Source: Vibrio amylolyticus (GTDB lineage: Bacteria > Pseudomonadota > Gammaproteobacteria > Enterobacterales > Vibrionaceae). From it: a DNA stretch of 64,000 bases. Where the stretch lies: the NCBI RefSeq assembly GCF_023145695.1, contig NZ_JAJHVV010000007.1:248001-312000 (forward strand). Direction: 5' to 3'. Of this stretch, positions 27,282 to 36,047 are shown in pieces. Made by a program: the position numbers and the translations under genes. The notes beneath the pieces are model-generated. The model made no database searches, had not been told where the DNA came from, and worked only from the letters and a program-made list of their open reading frames with translations. How positions within the stretch are numbered: position 1 is the stretch's first letter; the number at the start of each line of letters is the position of its first letter.

Positions 27282-28077
27282 CGCGTGAAAGTTTAAGGGC
27301 AGAAGGGCGATATACCAGATGAACTGGGCGAGTGAGAGACGCTAAAAATTCAAAATCAAAACAAAGCGATGGGCTGATGTGCAGAGTTTTGATAATAGAG
27401 AGAGGCACCAATGCTGGCGATACGCCTTGGATTGCCAATTGTGCCGCCGCGGTATACGAATCCATCTGCATGCTGGGTGTGATTCCTGACTGCTGTAATA
27501 GCCCTGCCTGATAGGTATTGGCGGGGTTGTTTAAATCATTGGTAATTAAACACGCTGGTGGTGAGGTAAGTGGTGACTTACTAACCACTTTAAATGGTTC
27601 ATTGAAGAGGTGTGTTGCATGCAGACCTATACGTGCATTTAGGTGTCCAGCGCATAGGCCGATTAGCGCGTCACCCGATTTAACATGCTCAATAATTCTT
27701 GGTGTGTGGTTGGTGGTAATAGTGACAAAAGGGTCACGTTTGAGGAGGTTAGGAAGTATCTCACTTAAGTAACCTGCAACTAACGTCTCAGAACAATCAA
27801 TACGAATGATGGACTGATCTTCTATCGTCTGCTCTTCGGCAATTAAACCTCGTAATTCATGAAGGCTCGGGCCTACCTTGTCGATTAGCATTAACGCTTC
27901 ATACGTCAGTTTAATCTGGCGTCCTTCCGGCTCGATTAACTTTTTCCCCAACTTCTTTTCAAGATTTGCAATGCGTTTACTGACGGCAGACTGCCCGATA
28001 TAGAGTCGGCTTCCTGTGCGGCTCATGGTTTTTTCTTGGGCCAGAACCAATAGTGTTTCAATGCCTTCAAGTAACAT
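27223..28077 (-). CDS. LysR family transcriptional regulator
   Basis: The 284-aa protein has an N-terminal winged helix-turn-helix (residues 1-60: ETLLVLAQEKTMSRTGSRLY then IGQSAVSKRIANLEKKLGKKL) and a C-terminal periplasmic-binding-like effector domain. The conserved NP or LF motifs are partly visible (LTSPPACLITNDL). The gene is convergent with the TSUP carrier gene and overlaps it by 59 bp at the 3' ends. Whether it controls the carrier or the LysE gene at 28318 (divergent, 240 bp away) is unknown; the divergent position favours LysE. Confidence 0.88.
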   Translation of the reverse strand: MLLEGIETLLVLAQEKTMSRTGSRLYIGQSAVSKRIANLEKKLGKKLIEPEGRQIKLTYEALMLIDKVGPSLHELRGLIAEEQTIEDQSIIRIDCSETLVAGYLSEILPNLLKRDPFVTITTNHTPRIIEHVKSGDALIGLCAGHLNARIGLHATHLFNEPFKVVSKSPLTSPPACLITNDLNNPANTYQAGLLQQSGITPSMQMDSYTAAAQLAIQGVSPALVPLSIIKTLHISPSLCFDFEFLASLTRPVHLVYRPSALKLSRVKTVIEAIEHFVPKVALAP

Positions 28078-28317
28078 AGTTCTATCATGAAATTGTGGAA
28101 TGAGTTATCTAGAGTAGCATGGAAAGTGGCAGCTTGGATTAGTGAGTACATCAGAGAGACGATTTTAAGGGAGAAATAAAACGGATGAAACGAAAGAAGT
28201 GTATAGTTTTTTATTCGAAACGTACTTTGATAAATCAGGGTTTACACTGTAAAGCTGCAATATCGTTCAATACCCTTCTTCTTGTATCGCTTATCTTCTC
28301 TGTAAATAAGGAGAACG

Positions 28318-28914
28318 ATGATGAATAGTCTGTTTTTTGCCATGGTGGTGTTTGCATTTGTAGGCGCGGTGACTCCTGGTCCTGTTAATTTATTGGCGAC
28401 CAGTACTGCGATTAATAGTGGTATAAGAGAAGCGTTGAAGCATGTCACCGGCGCATCGCTAGCTTATGCACTAGTGGTGTTTTTGTCGGGTAGCGTTATG
28501 CAGACAATGGCGACGTTGTTGCCCAAAGTTGAGCTGGCTATGCAGTTTATGGGCAGCGTGTTTCTTTTATACCTTGCGTTCAAAATCTTTACCGCCCCCG
28601 TCACTAGCATTGAGACAGAATCAGAAAGTACCATGAGCTGGTGGGTTGGTGCGCTTACTCAATTATTAAACCCCAAGGCATGGTTAGTGGCAATGTCAGG
28701 GGTAAGCCTCTTTGTTATTGGGCAAGACAACCCGCAGTCGTCATTGTGGTTGTTTACCTCTGTTTCTTTGGTGATTTGTTTTGTTGGTGTTGGAGTTTGG
28801 GCGATCATCGGGCAAATATTAGCCAGAAAGCTTGAAAATCCAGTGAAGCAGCGCCAATTTAATAGAGTGATGGCCGTTATGCTTGGGCTTTCTGTCGGTA
28901 TGATTTGGGTCTAG
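28318..28914 (+). CDS. LysE/RhtB family amino-acid exporter
   Basis: The 198-aa inner-membrane protein has the family signature TPGPVNLLATSTAINSG at residues ~16-32, several hydrophobic helices, and LLNPKAWLVAMSG near residue 115. Members export amino acids such as lysine, threonine, homoserine or cysteine; the substrate cannot be named. AGGAG at 28309 supports either ATG 28318 or ATG 28321, and the latter has better spacing. An AraC regulator follows 39 bp downstream on the same strand, so the two probably form one unit. Confidence 0.88.
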   Translation: MMNSLFFAMVVFAFVGAVTPGPVNLLATSTAINSGIREALKHVTGASLAYALVVFLSGSVMQTMATLLPKVELAMQFMGSVFLLYLAFKIFTAPVTSIETESESTMSWWVGALTQLLNPKAWLVAMSGVSLFVIGQDNPQSSLWLFTSVSLVICFVGVGVWAIIGQILARKLENPVKQRQFNRVMAVMLGLSVGMIWV

Positions 28915-28953
28915 CTTTAAATAGCTAAAGGGGAGTTTACTTAAGGATGAGTA

Positions 28954-29787
28954 ATGAAAAAAGATAACAGCGCCAGTTTTAAGCAAAGCACATCTATCCC
29001 TTGGGTGGAACTTAGAGTCGCCGATCGAAGCAGCGCTTGTTATCAAGCTCATTCTCATGACGAGTTCTCTTTTGGTTTGATCCAGCAAGGGCGTGCGGCT
29101 TATCAGAATAGAGGAACGACACATCAAATTGGCGCAGGAGATATCGTCACCATTAACCCATCAGATGTGCACTCATGTAACCCAGAAGCGGGGACATGGT
29201 CATACAGCATGTTGTTTGTTGATACTCTGAAAATGGGTGAATTTCAAAAAGAGGTATTGGGCTATGAGCGAAAAATGCCAATGGCTGATTACACTCCCTT
29301 TCTTCATGATTTAGAGCGTGATGGCAATATTACATCGACATTCCAGAATTTATTTCAAGCGCTTCAAAGTGAATCTATCCCGTTACAAGCTCAAGCGTAC
29401 TTTTACGATTTTATCGAAGTTAGCTTAGGTCAAGGTTCGAATGGTGGGAAACGAGAGAAAACTTCTCCTCATCTTCATCATGTTCGTGAAATGCTTCTAG
29501 ACAATATGGATCACACCGTTCAATTAGACGATCTTGCTGACGAAGTTGGCCTAAGTCGTTACCAGCTGCTAAGGGCATTCAAAAACCAATACGGTTTGCC
29601 TCCTCATGCGTATTTGATGGATGAGAAAATTAAGCGTTCCAAAAAGCTGTTAAAGTCTGGACAGGATATTTCCTCTGTTGCTTTACAACTCGGCTTTTCA
29701 GATCAAGCTCATTTCCAGCGTCAGTTTAAAAAGAAACTAGCGGTCACACCTAAGTTTTATCAATCTCATTTTATTACTCCATCTTGA
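28954..29787 (+). CDS. AraC family transcriptional regulator
   Basis: The 277-aa protein has an N-terminal cupin-like AraC sensor (HSHDEFSFGLIQQGRA; GAGDIVTINPSDVHSC) and a C-terminal double helix-turn-helix (LDDLADEVGLSRYQLLRAFK and ISSVALQLGFSDQAHFQRQF). It lies 39 bp after a LysE exporter gene. Exporter-linked AraC proteins of this type often respond to the exported amino acid. The regulator at 57915-58715, beside another LysE gene, has the same architecture and order of motifs. Confidence 0.9.
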   Translation: MKKDNSASFKQSTSIPWVELRVADRSSACYQAHSHDEFSFGLIQQGRAAYQNRGTTHQIGAGDIVTINPSDVHSCNPEAGTWSYSMLFVDTLKMGEFQKEVLGYERKMPMADYTPFLHDLERDGNITSTFQNLFQALQSESIPLQAQAYFYDFIEVSLGQGSNGGKREKTSPHLHHVREMLLDNMDHTVQLDDLADEVGLSRYQLLRAFKNQYGLPPHAYLMDEKIKRSKKLLKSGQDISSVALQLGFSDQAHFQRQFKKKLAVTPKFYQSHFITPS

Positions 29788-30004
29788 ATGTCATAAATTC
29801 AAGCGACCCGTCTTCTTTAGAGTGCCTAACTCTTTATTTATATAAAACTAATGTCTTATTTTCTTTTAGTTTGATAGGAAAGCAAGTGCACTGAGTCTAT
29901 GTACTTTGTCTGTTTTGTGAGCTACTTAAGATTATCATGTTGCGATAATGTTAACATTGATTCTCATAAGTAAGACTAATTTCACTCGGCATAAGGATCT
30001 GATC

Positions 30005-31762
30005 ATGTGGCTAAATTGGCTGACGAATGTTTCATTTCGAATCAAAATGTATGTACTGGTGATGGGGATTATCGCCATTACTATTATTACCTCTTACTTA
30101 AGCGCGAATTATTTTATTGGTAAGTCTGTACACGAGATGGATTCAAAGAACCTTGATGTTCAAATGTCATTAATTAAAGACAAGATTCAAGGGGATATTG
30201 AGCAGCAAATTAGCATGGCGGAAAATCTCCAATTTAGTTTACTGGATATTACTCGAATCGTAGAAACAACAAATTTTTATGACGTTGTAAAAGTCACCCC
30301 GGGCATCGCTTTCTCGAAGGATGGCGCGGTAGAAAATGAAGAGCGTTCCGTGCAATTTCAAGAGATGTTAACCACCGCCAATGAGCAAGTGAAGGTGAGT
30401 AATATCATTATTCACGATGAAAAACCGATGCTAACCGTTGTCGTTCCTAGAAAGCACGGTGTTGGAGACATTTTCTATATTGATTTAACCCATACGCAGA
30501 ACCTTTTTGATGATTTTTCAAGCCAAGGTATTCACTTTTCTTTGAGTGATATTGCAGGAAGTGAGTTAAATTCTGGGGCGTTAGTTGGTGACTTTATGGA
30601 GATCCCTTCAAGCTTTTCAATAAAAGAAAATCAGTGGGAACTAACTGGGTATATTGATAGCAATGTGATCCAAGAAAGTGTCTCTTCCATCAACCGACAA
30701 ATTACTTTAGCTCTGTTTATCGCCTCATTGGTGATTGCACCATTAGGCGTTGTTCTCATTAATATCGCGTTCAAGCCGATTGTTTCACTGCGACAGATCA
30801 TCATAGGTCTTGCGAGTGGTGATGGTGATTTGACTCAGCGTTTATCAGTTAAAACCAAAGGTGATCTCGGTTGGATAGCCGATGGCGTGAACCGGTTTAT
30901 AGAAAGCTTACAGGTCATGATGGTTGATATATCTAAGTTCACGCAGCAAACCAATAGTGAGGTTAAAACGTTGCAAGCTCGAGCAGAGTCGAATCAAACT
31001 TTACTCGACGAGCATCAGAAAGAGACAGAGCTGGTGGTCACTGCAGTAGAAGAGATCAATGCAACCACAAGCTCGGTTGCTCAAAATGCAGCAGTAGCCG
31101 CAGAGCTAACGACTCAGGCTACGCAGGAAGCGACAGAAGCGAGAGATATGGTGAACGTGGCGGTGAATAGCGTGAATTCACTAGTTGAAGAGGTGGGTAG
31201 CATGTCTCATTCCGTGATGGCGATGAGTAATGACACCAAACAGATTGCCGATTCACTGCATGTGATTGGTGAGATAGCCGCTCAAACTAATCTCCTTGCA
31301 CTCAATGCCGCCATTGAAGCGGCGAGGGCAGGAGAGCAAGGTCGAGGCTTTGCCGTGGTGGCCGATGAAGTGAGAAACCTAGCTTCAAGAACCCAAAACA
31401 GTACCTCTGAAATTGAAGAGATGCTGAATAAGCTTCGTCAAGCCAATGATAAAGTGGTCTCAAATATGGACATCACCAAATCCAGTTGCCACGAGACCGC
31501 TGAGAACACCAGTAATGTAATTTCTTGCTTGGATGCGGTGAATACGTCGGTGTACAAAATCAGTGACTTATCGGCTGAAATATCCGTTGCTGCGGAAGAG
31601 CAGAGCCAGGTTTCAGAAGAAGTGAGTCGAAATATGACCGCGATTGGTAAGGTAATTCACACCATTAATAACAATGGCTTAGAAAGCGTTAGGAGCGTGA
31701 CTGAACTCAGCCAACACAATCAACAACTCGCAACGATTGTTGGCAAATTCAAAGTCAGTTAA
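30005..31762 (+). CDS. Methyl-accepting chemotaxis protein with periplasmic sensor and HAMP
   Basis: The 585-aa receptor has a first membrane helix ([17 protein letters not shown], residues ~15-31), a periplasmic single-Cache-like domain (~35-220), and a second helix ([21 protein letters not shown]). A HAMP region and a long signalling coiled coil with tip [20 protein letters not shown] follow. ATG 30005 has AAGGAT eight bases upstream; an earlier in-frame start adds 19 odd residues. There is no C-terminal pentapeptide for CheR binding. It is a single gene, and the ligand is not readable from sequence. Confidence 0.9.
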   Translation: MWLNWLTNVSFRIKMYVLVMGIIAITIITSYLSANYFIGKSVHEMDSKNLDVQMSLIKDKIQGDIEQQISMAENLQFSLLDITRIVETTNFYDVVKVTPGIAFSKDGAVENEERSVQFQEMLTTANEQVKVSNIIIHDEKPMLTVVVPRKHGVGDIFYIDLTHTQNLFDDFSSQGIHFSLSDIAGSELNSGALVGDFMEIPSSFSIKENQWELTGYIDSNVIQESVSSINRQITLALFIASLVIAPLGVVLINIAFKPIVSLRQIIIGLASGDGDLTQRLSVKTKGDLGWIADGVNRFIESLQVMMVDISKFTQQTNSEVKTLQARAESNQTLLDEHQKETELVVTAVEEINATTSSVAQNAAVAAELTTQATQEATEARDMVNVAVNSVNSLVEEVGSMSHSVMAMSNDTKQIADSLHVIGEIAAQTNLLALNAAIEAARAGEQGRGFAVVADEVRNLASRTQNSTSEIEEMLNKLRQANDKVVSNMDITKSSCHETAENTSNVISCLDAVNTSVYKISDLSAEISVAAEEQSQVSEEVSRNMTAIGKVIHTINNNGLESVRSVTELSQHNQQLATIVGKFKVS

Positions 31763-31771
31763 TAATTAACC

Positions 31772-31801
31772 GCCTGCCTACAATGTGAGATGTAGGCAGG
31801 C
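31772..31801 (+). terminator. Strong hairpin after the MCP gene
   Basis: GCCTGCCTACA (31772-31782) and TGTAGGCAGGC (31791-31801) pair perfectly over 11 bp around an 8-base loop, 10 bp after the MCP stop. The T-run is missing (TAGCCAAGG follows), so it is a stable 3'-end structure or a weak terminator. Confidence 0.6.
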
Positions 31802-31975
31802 TAGCCAAGGCGATTTTCCTGTGTTAAGTTACCCGCAGGCTGATTGGACGCCTACCTCGCAAAAGCGCACGTACCAATACCAGCAACGTCTTCTGTTGCA
31901 CTTACAATTTATTCAGTTTATACGCTGAGCACCTTCTGAAACCGATAGCGAGTAGGTTCGATATAGGAGAATACT

Positions 31976-32407
31976 ATGCGTATTGAACAAGTAAATCTTG
32001 TCGAATTATGGCTCTATGAAGCCAAACTATTACACAAATCAACCAAATCCGATCAGCTTTCCAGCTCGCTTCCTGTTCTGCGTCGACTGCTAAAATATAG
32101 TGTGCTCGTTGGGTTGTCATTACCTGAACTGCAAAAAGACGTGACGATCATTCAGCGCAAACACTTGTTGCAACTCGTCGCAATTGAGAACGGTTGTAAA
32201 AGCTGGGCTGAGTTTAAGGCGATACTAGAATCAGAGATCGTCTCTTCAGATAAATATCTCCCAGAGCGTATTAAGCTCAAAGGTATTGGCTATCCGGCAC
32301 GATGGTTTTCAACCATGGAAGAGGCACAATCGTATGCCAAGATTCATGGTGGTGAAGCCATTCTGGTAGGTATGCAAGCCGTCATTGGGTCCGTTAATGA
32401 TGAATAG
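31976..32407 (+). CDS. Small conserved-looking protein of unknown function
   Basis: The 143-aa product has no signal peptide and no membrane segment. The N-terminal half is helical (SSSLPVLRRLLKYSVLVGLS), followed by KDVTIIQRKHLLQLVAIENG and CKSWAEFKAIL. The motif L-x2-VA-x-E-x-G-x-x-SW is like that in short proteins annotated near glyoxalase-superfamily N-termini. The C-terminal half (YPARWFSTMEEAQSYAKIHG) looks like a separate small fold. TAGGAG lies before ATG 31976. It stands alone between an MCP and a LysR gene. I give no function. Confidence 0.75.
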   Translation: MRIEQVNLVELWLYEAKLLHKSTKSDQLSSSLPVLRRLLKYSVLVGLSLPELQKDVTIIQRKHLLQLVAIENGCKSWAEFKAILESEIVSSDKYLPERIKLKGIGYPARWFSTMEEAQSYAKIHGGEAILVGMQAVIGSVNDE

Positions 32408-32548
32408 TCGTTAGTCTCGACTAGGAGCCAATAATGGACAGTGTTGAATGACATTAGACGCCACTCTTAGGTTGTTGCGCATCAGAGATGAGTGATGATT
32501 CTAGGGTGGCACTATTCTTTCAGGGCTTTCCACCTTCTCTTCGCATCA

Positions 32549-33436
32549 TCAGGTTGCAAACTCGCTTTGCAGCCAAGATCTCAGTGCTAACACACTCTCT
32601 TGTTTGAGCTTTTCAGGTAAGCAGGCAAAGTAGAAACTCTGTTTTGGGTGAATGACTGACAGACCAACGTCGATCAACATACCATGCTTAATTTCATCCT
32701 TTACGAACTGTCGATGGGTAACAAACAGTCCTAACTTTCTAGAGGCCGCTTGTACGGCATGGACAGAAGCGATAAAACTCAAATTTCGATGCTGGTTTGG
32801 CTTAGCCACCTTATTCGCTTGACACCAATATTGCCAGTCCCCATCACGGCGATCATTGGTAGCAAAAATAGCGGGAAAGCGATCCAGCAGCTCTTTGACC
32901 GTTGAACCTTCGTCAGCCAAGTCCGGGTGGCACACCATCACCAGCTCATCATCGCCTAACTTCTCACAGTGATAATCTAGCCAATCGGTTTGATTGCCAT
33001 GAATCAGTGCCACATCGACACTTTCTCGTTCAAGGTTGAATGCGCCAATGAGGTTTGAGACTCGTACATCTAGGTTGGGAGCGTGTTGCTGGAATGCTTG
33101 AACTCGTGGTATCCACCAATGAATGGCTAAGGAGTTAACCATGTTTAACGTGATTCGGTTTTCGTGGTCAAGCTGTTGAATTGATGTAGATGCATCCACA
33201 ATCTGCTCGAGTGCGGGGGCGACCTTCTTGTAGTAAAGCTTACCTTGAGCGTTCAGTTCCACTTGCCTCCCAACACGCCTAAACAGTGCAAGGCCAAGTT
33301 GGCTCTCTAAACTTTTAATCGCTTGGCTAACGGCTGAATGACTTACGTTTAACATGTCGGCGGCGTTGGTCATGCTGCCCGTTTCAGCAACAGCGACAAA
33401 TGCGTAGATGCCTTTAAGAGGAACGAGTGTTTTCAT
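32549..33436 (-). CDS. LysR family transcriptional regulator (GcvA-like)
   Basis: The 295-aa protein has the LysR helix-turn-helix (LKGIYAFVAVAETGSMTNAADMLNVSHSAVSQAIKSLE, given in two parts: residues ~7-25 and ~26-45). The C-terminal sensor domain has the GcvA-like SIHHG-type region (DVALIHGNQTDW) and NLSFIASVHAVQAASRKLGL. It is divergent from the EamA transporter gene at 33576 across 139 bp, the classic layout for a LysR protein that controls its neighbour. The effector is unknown. Confidence 0.9.
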   Translation of the reverse strand: MKTLVPLKGIYAFVAVAETGSMTNAADMLNVSHSAVSQAIKSLESQLGLALFRRVGRQVELNAQGKLYYKKVAPALEQIVDASTSIQQLDHENRITLNMVNSLAIHWWIPRVQAFQQHAPNLDVRVSNLIGAFNLERESVDVALIHGNQTDWLDYHCEKLGDDELVMVCHPDLADEGSTVKELLDRFPAIFATNDRRDGDWQYWCQANKVAKPNQHRNLSFIASVHAVQAASRKLGLFVTHRQFVKDEIKHGMLIDVGLSVIHPKQSFYFACLPEKLKQESVLALRSWLQSEFAT

Positions 33437-33575
33437 AGCTTACTCACAGTGAAAGTTGTTCGTTGATGACTGTTAAGTTTTACTTACAGGTTTGGTTAAT
33501 ATTACTCGCTTTTTTGTTGTGCGTCACTTTCATACACTGCTCGCAATAAAGGTACACGCACCAAAGGAGAGTTGT

Positions 33576-34499
33576 ATGCCGACTGAAGATAAAGCTGCGT
33601 TGCTTATGCTGTGCTCAACGTTAAGCTTATCGTTGACGGGTTTAGTTGCTAAGTTCTTGACCAGTGAGTTTAGTTTATTGACTTTACTGTTCTTACGGTT
33701 ATTCATTCCAGCGGTGTTGATGTTATCCGTGGTGGCGAGCATCAAAATTGTTCTGCCTAAGAAAAACTTAATGAAACCGATCCTCACGAGATCGGTTTGT
33801 GTGGTGGGGTGTCAGATCTGTTTTCTGACCTCATTGACCCAGTTAACCTTGGTAGAAAGTGTGGTCCTTTTTGCTACTGGCCCGTTATTTATTCCAGTAC
33901 TTGAAAAACTGTTTTTTGGAACCGCAATAAAGCGAGTGGTCAAAGTTGCGTTAACGGTGACATTTATCGGGGTGATATTGATGACCAGTGATGGAAGCTC
34001 TATTCACTTTAAGCCGGAAATGTTGATTGGACTAGGGGCAGGAATGTTCAATGCGGGCTCGCAGCTAAGTTTATACCGATCATCTAAAGGCGATATGTCG
34101 GCAAGTGCGACTAATGGTTGGAGCTTTCTCTTTAGCTCATTACTCGTCTTACCTATCAGTTTATGGTACGGATTATCCGATGCCGATAGAGTTATTCTCG
34201 CAGCACCAATAGAGAGCTGGGTGAGTTGGTTAGCTTTATTGGTATTAGCCTTGGTTACCATGAGCAATCAGATCTTTCGTTCTAAGGCGTATAAGCTGGC
34301 CGAAAGTAACTCTCAACTCGCACCGCTTATATTCACGCATTTACTGTTTACCCTCGTTTGGCAATTAACGTTTTTTGATGCTGAAGTGACCCAAGAGAAA
34401 GTCCTTGGTGTTGTGCTAATTGTTGTGGCGAGCTTAATGCAGACCTTTATTTCTAAAAGGGAAAAAATACCGAAGCTAAAGCTTAAATCTTGTCGATGA
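33576..34499 (+). CDS. EamA/DMT family transporter
   Basis: The 307-aa protein has about ten membrane helices in two EamA repeats (first repeat from LMLCSTLSLSLTGLVAKFL, second from PEMLIGLGAGMFNAGSQLSL). It probably exports or imports small metabolites; the substrate is not visible. ATG 33576 has AAGGAGA seven bases upstream and is preferred to the in-frame start 28 codons earlier. It is divergent from a LysR gene. The C-terminus is basic and cytoplasmic. Confidence 0.85.
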   Translation: MPTEDKAALLMLCSTLSLSLTGLVAKFLTSEFSLLTLLFLRLFIPAVLMLSVVASIKIVLPKKNLMKPILTRSVCVVGCQICFLTSLTQLTLVESVVLFATGPLFIPVLEKLFFGTAIKRVVKVALTVTFIGVILMTSDGSSIHFKPEMLIGLGAGMFNAGSQLSLYRSSKGDMSASATNGWSFLFSSLLVLPISLWYGLSDADRVILAAPIESWVSWLALLVLALVTMSNQIFRSKAYKLAESNSQLAPLIFTHLLFTLVWQLTFFDAEVTQEKVLGVVLIVVASLMQTFISKREKIPKLKLKSCR

Positions 34500-34588
34500 A
34501 CAGGGTCGGGAAAATTAAGTCTAGGTTAATGTTTAAACTGTTTGATGGAGGAGAATCGGTTCATATTATATCGACGCCGTCATAGTAG

Positions 34589-34616
34589 TGATCGAACTCT
34601 TAATCGGAAACGTATT
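34589..34616 (+). promoter_or_regulatory. Candidate ECF (RpoE/ChrR-type) promoter before the LON-domain gene
   Basis: TGATC at 34589 and CGTATTGGTA from 34611 are separated by 17 bases. The same pair with the same spacing precedes the sigma gene (35336). ECF11/RpoE promoters of Rhodobacter are reported to have TGATC-type -35 and CGTA-type -10 elements, so this is probably read by the sigma factor encoded at 35412. Transcription would start about 17 bases before the LON-domain start codon. Confidence 0.7.
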
Positions 34617-34639
34617 GGTAGTATGTCAATGGATTAGGA

Positions 34640-35338
34640 ATGAATGTGATCGATACGAATTTAATTAAAAATGAACAACCGAATGATTCTTATGGCATTC
34701 AAGGCTTGCCAGTGTTTCCTCTGCCGATCTTCTTACTTTGCGGAGGGCGACAACGGCTTAGAATTTTCGAAGCTAAGTATCTATCGATGATAGCCCGAGC
34801 CACAGAGCAAGGTGGCTTCGTTATTGGCATGTTCAGAAAAAACACTCAATTTCTTGTCCCCGATTGGGGTGTGCACGTGGAAGTGGTTGATTTTGATTTG
34901 GAGAAAAGCGGTATTCTGATTGTCGATGTTTTGGCGATTCGACTGGTATCACTGTCAGATATGTATCACCAAAAAGACGGATTATTAATGGCGCAAACGA
35001 GAACCAAGCGACATTGGTCTGATGCTTGCTCGACTAATAAGGCTTCCAAAACGGATTCAGAGCTCGTCGACGCAGAAATGAATACTCCTAAAGGAATGGA
35101 CTCGCACAACTACACTTTGCTTTCTCATGCTCTCAAAGGGTTATTTGACGCACACAAAGAGATAAATGAACTGTATAAAACTCAACACTTTAACTACGCT
35201 GAATGGGTATCCGCTCGTTTACTCGAGCTTATCCCTCTCACTCTTGATGAGAAAGAAGGCTTTATTCACCAGCTAGGGTTTGCACAGCTCAATGAACTGT
35301 TAATGACTTTATTTGAAAAAAAAAGAACAAAGCAGTGA
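34640..35338 (+). CDS. LON-domain (Lon protease N-terminal-like) protein
   Basis: The 232-aa protein is a stand-alone Lon substrate-binding-like domain: GLPVFPLPIFLLCGGRQRLRIFEAKYLSMI (two halves) at residues ~22-50 and IGMFRKNTQ, with a helical C-terminal half. It lacks the AAA ATPase and the Ser-Lys protease parts, so it is not a protease by itself. It might bind unfolded or damaged proteins (inference). ATG 34640 is very close to its AGGA; GTG 34646 has better spacing and may be the true start. The promoter just upstream matches that of the ECF sigma operon, which suggests co-regulation. Confidence 0.82.
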   Translation: MNVIDTNLIKNEQPNDSYGIQGLPVFPLPIFLLCGGRQRLRIFEAKYLSMIARATEQGGFVIGMFRKNTQFLVPDWGVHVEVVDFDLEKSGILIVDVLAIRLVSLSDMYHQKDGLLMAQTRTKRHWSDACSTNKASKTDSELVDAEMNTPKGMDSHNYTLLSHALKGLFDAHKEINELYKTQHFNYAEWVSARLLELIPLTLDEKEGFIHQLGFAQLNELLMTLFEKKRTKQ

Positions 35339-35363
35339 TCTTTTTCGTTCCACGCTCCGTATT
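35336..35363 (+). promoter_or_regulatory. Candidate autoregulated ECF promoter before the sigma gene
   Basis: TGATC at 35336 and CGTATTGGTA from 35358 are separated by 17 bases, exactly as at 34589-34616. It overlaps the end of the LON-domain gene and lies 49 bp before the sigma start. Self-activation is usual for ECF sigma factors. Confidence 0.75.
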
Positions 35364-35411
35364 GGTATGTAGATATTGTTATTTAGTGAGTCATTACGGG
35401 GGCATAGGAAC

Positions 35412-36047
35412 ATGCATCAAAATGAGGATATAACCAACCCACCTGTGGGAGGAAGCCCCATTATACAACCAATTAAGAGCGCTCATGAAGTGTTGTCTGT
35501 CTATTTATCTCAGGTAGCAGAAAGCCAAGATAAAGACGCCTTTACGAAATTGTTTGAGTTTTTTGCTCCTAAAATTAAGCGTTTTGGAATCAAGCAGTTC
35601 AAAGATGACAGTTTGGCGAACGAGCTCGTTCAAGACACTATGGCCAATGTTTGGAGAAAATCGCACCTTTACAATAAGGACAAGGGTGCAGCAACCACTT
35701 GGGTCTATACCGTCATGAGAAATGTCTGCTTCGATCATCAAAGAAAGATGAAGAATAATGCAGCTCAGAACCTTGGTGATGATATTTGGCCTCTAGAACA
35801 AGCATCTGTGGAAAGAGACACTACGTATCAACAAGACAGTGACCACCTAATGAATGAAAAGATTCAAAAGTTGGTCGACGAGCTACCGACCGCTCAGCGT
35901 GTTGTGCTGAAAGCTGTTTATTATCAAGACTTATCTCAAGAGCAATTGGCTCAGCAGTTAGGCGTTCCTGTAGGAACCATCAAATCACGATTACGGTTAG
36001 CACTGAGTAAAATTAGACAGAAAATGGGAGAACAAAACCATGATTAA
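35412..36047 (+). CDS. ECF sigma factor, RpoE/ECF11-like
   Basis: The 211-aa sigma factor has region 2 (FTKLFEFFAPKIKRFGIKQF; ANELVQDTMANVWRKSHLY) and region 4 (LVDELPTAQRVVLKAVYYQ; LSQEQLAQQLGVPVGTIKSR). The next gene, overlapping by 8 bp, encodes a ChrR-type zinc anti-sigma factor, the normal partner of ECF11 sigmas that respond to singlet oxygen. ATG 35412 follows AGGAA; an in-frame start 12 codons upstream is less likely. An N-terminal extension of about 35 polar residues precedes region 2. Targets are probably its own operon and the LON-domain gene. Confidence 0.92.
   Translation: MHQNEDITNPPVGGSPIIQPIKSAHEVLSVYLSQVAESQDKDAFTKLFEFFAPKIKRFGIKQFKDDSLANELVQDTMANVWRKSHLYNKDKGAATTWVYTVMRNVCFDHQRKMKNNAAQNLGDDIWPLEQASVERDTTYQQDSDHLMNEKIQKLVDELPTAQRVVLKAVYYQDLSQEQLAQQLGVPVGTIKSRLRLALSKIRQKMGEQNHD

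Noticed and set aside
29948..30004. Longer start for the MCP
   Set aside because: ATG 30005 has AAGGAT at correct distance and places the first membrane helix as expected.
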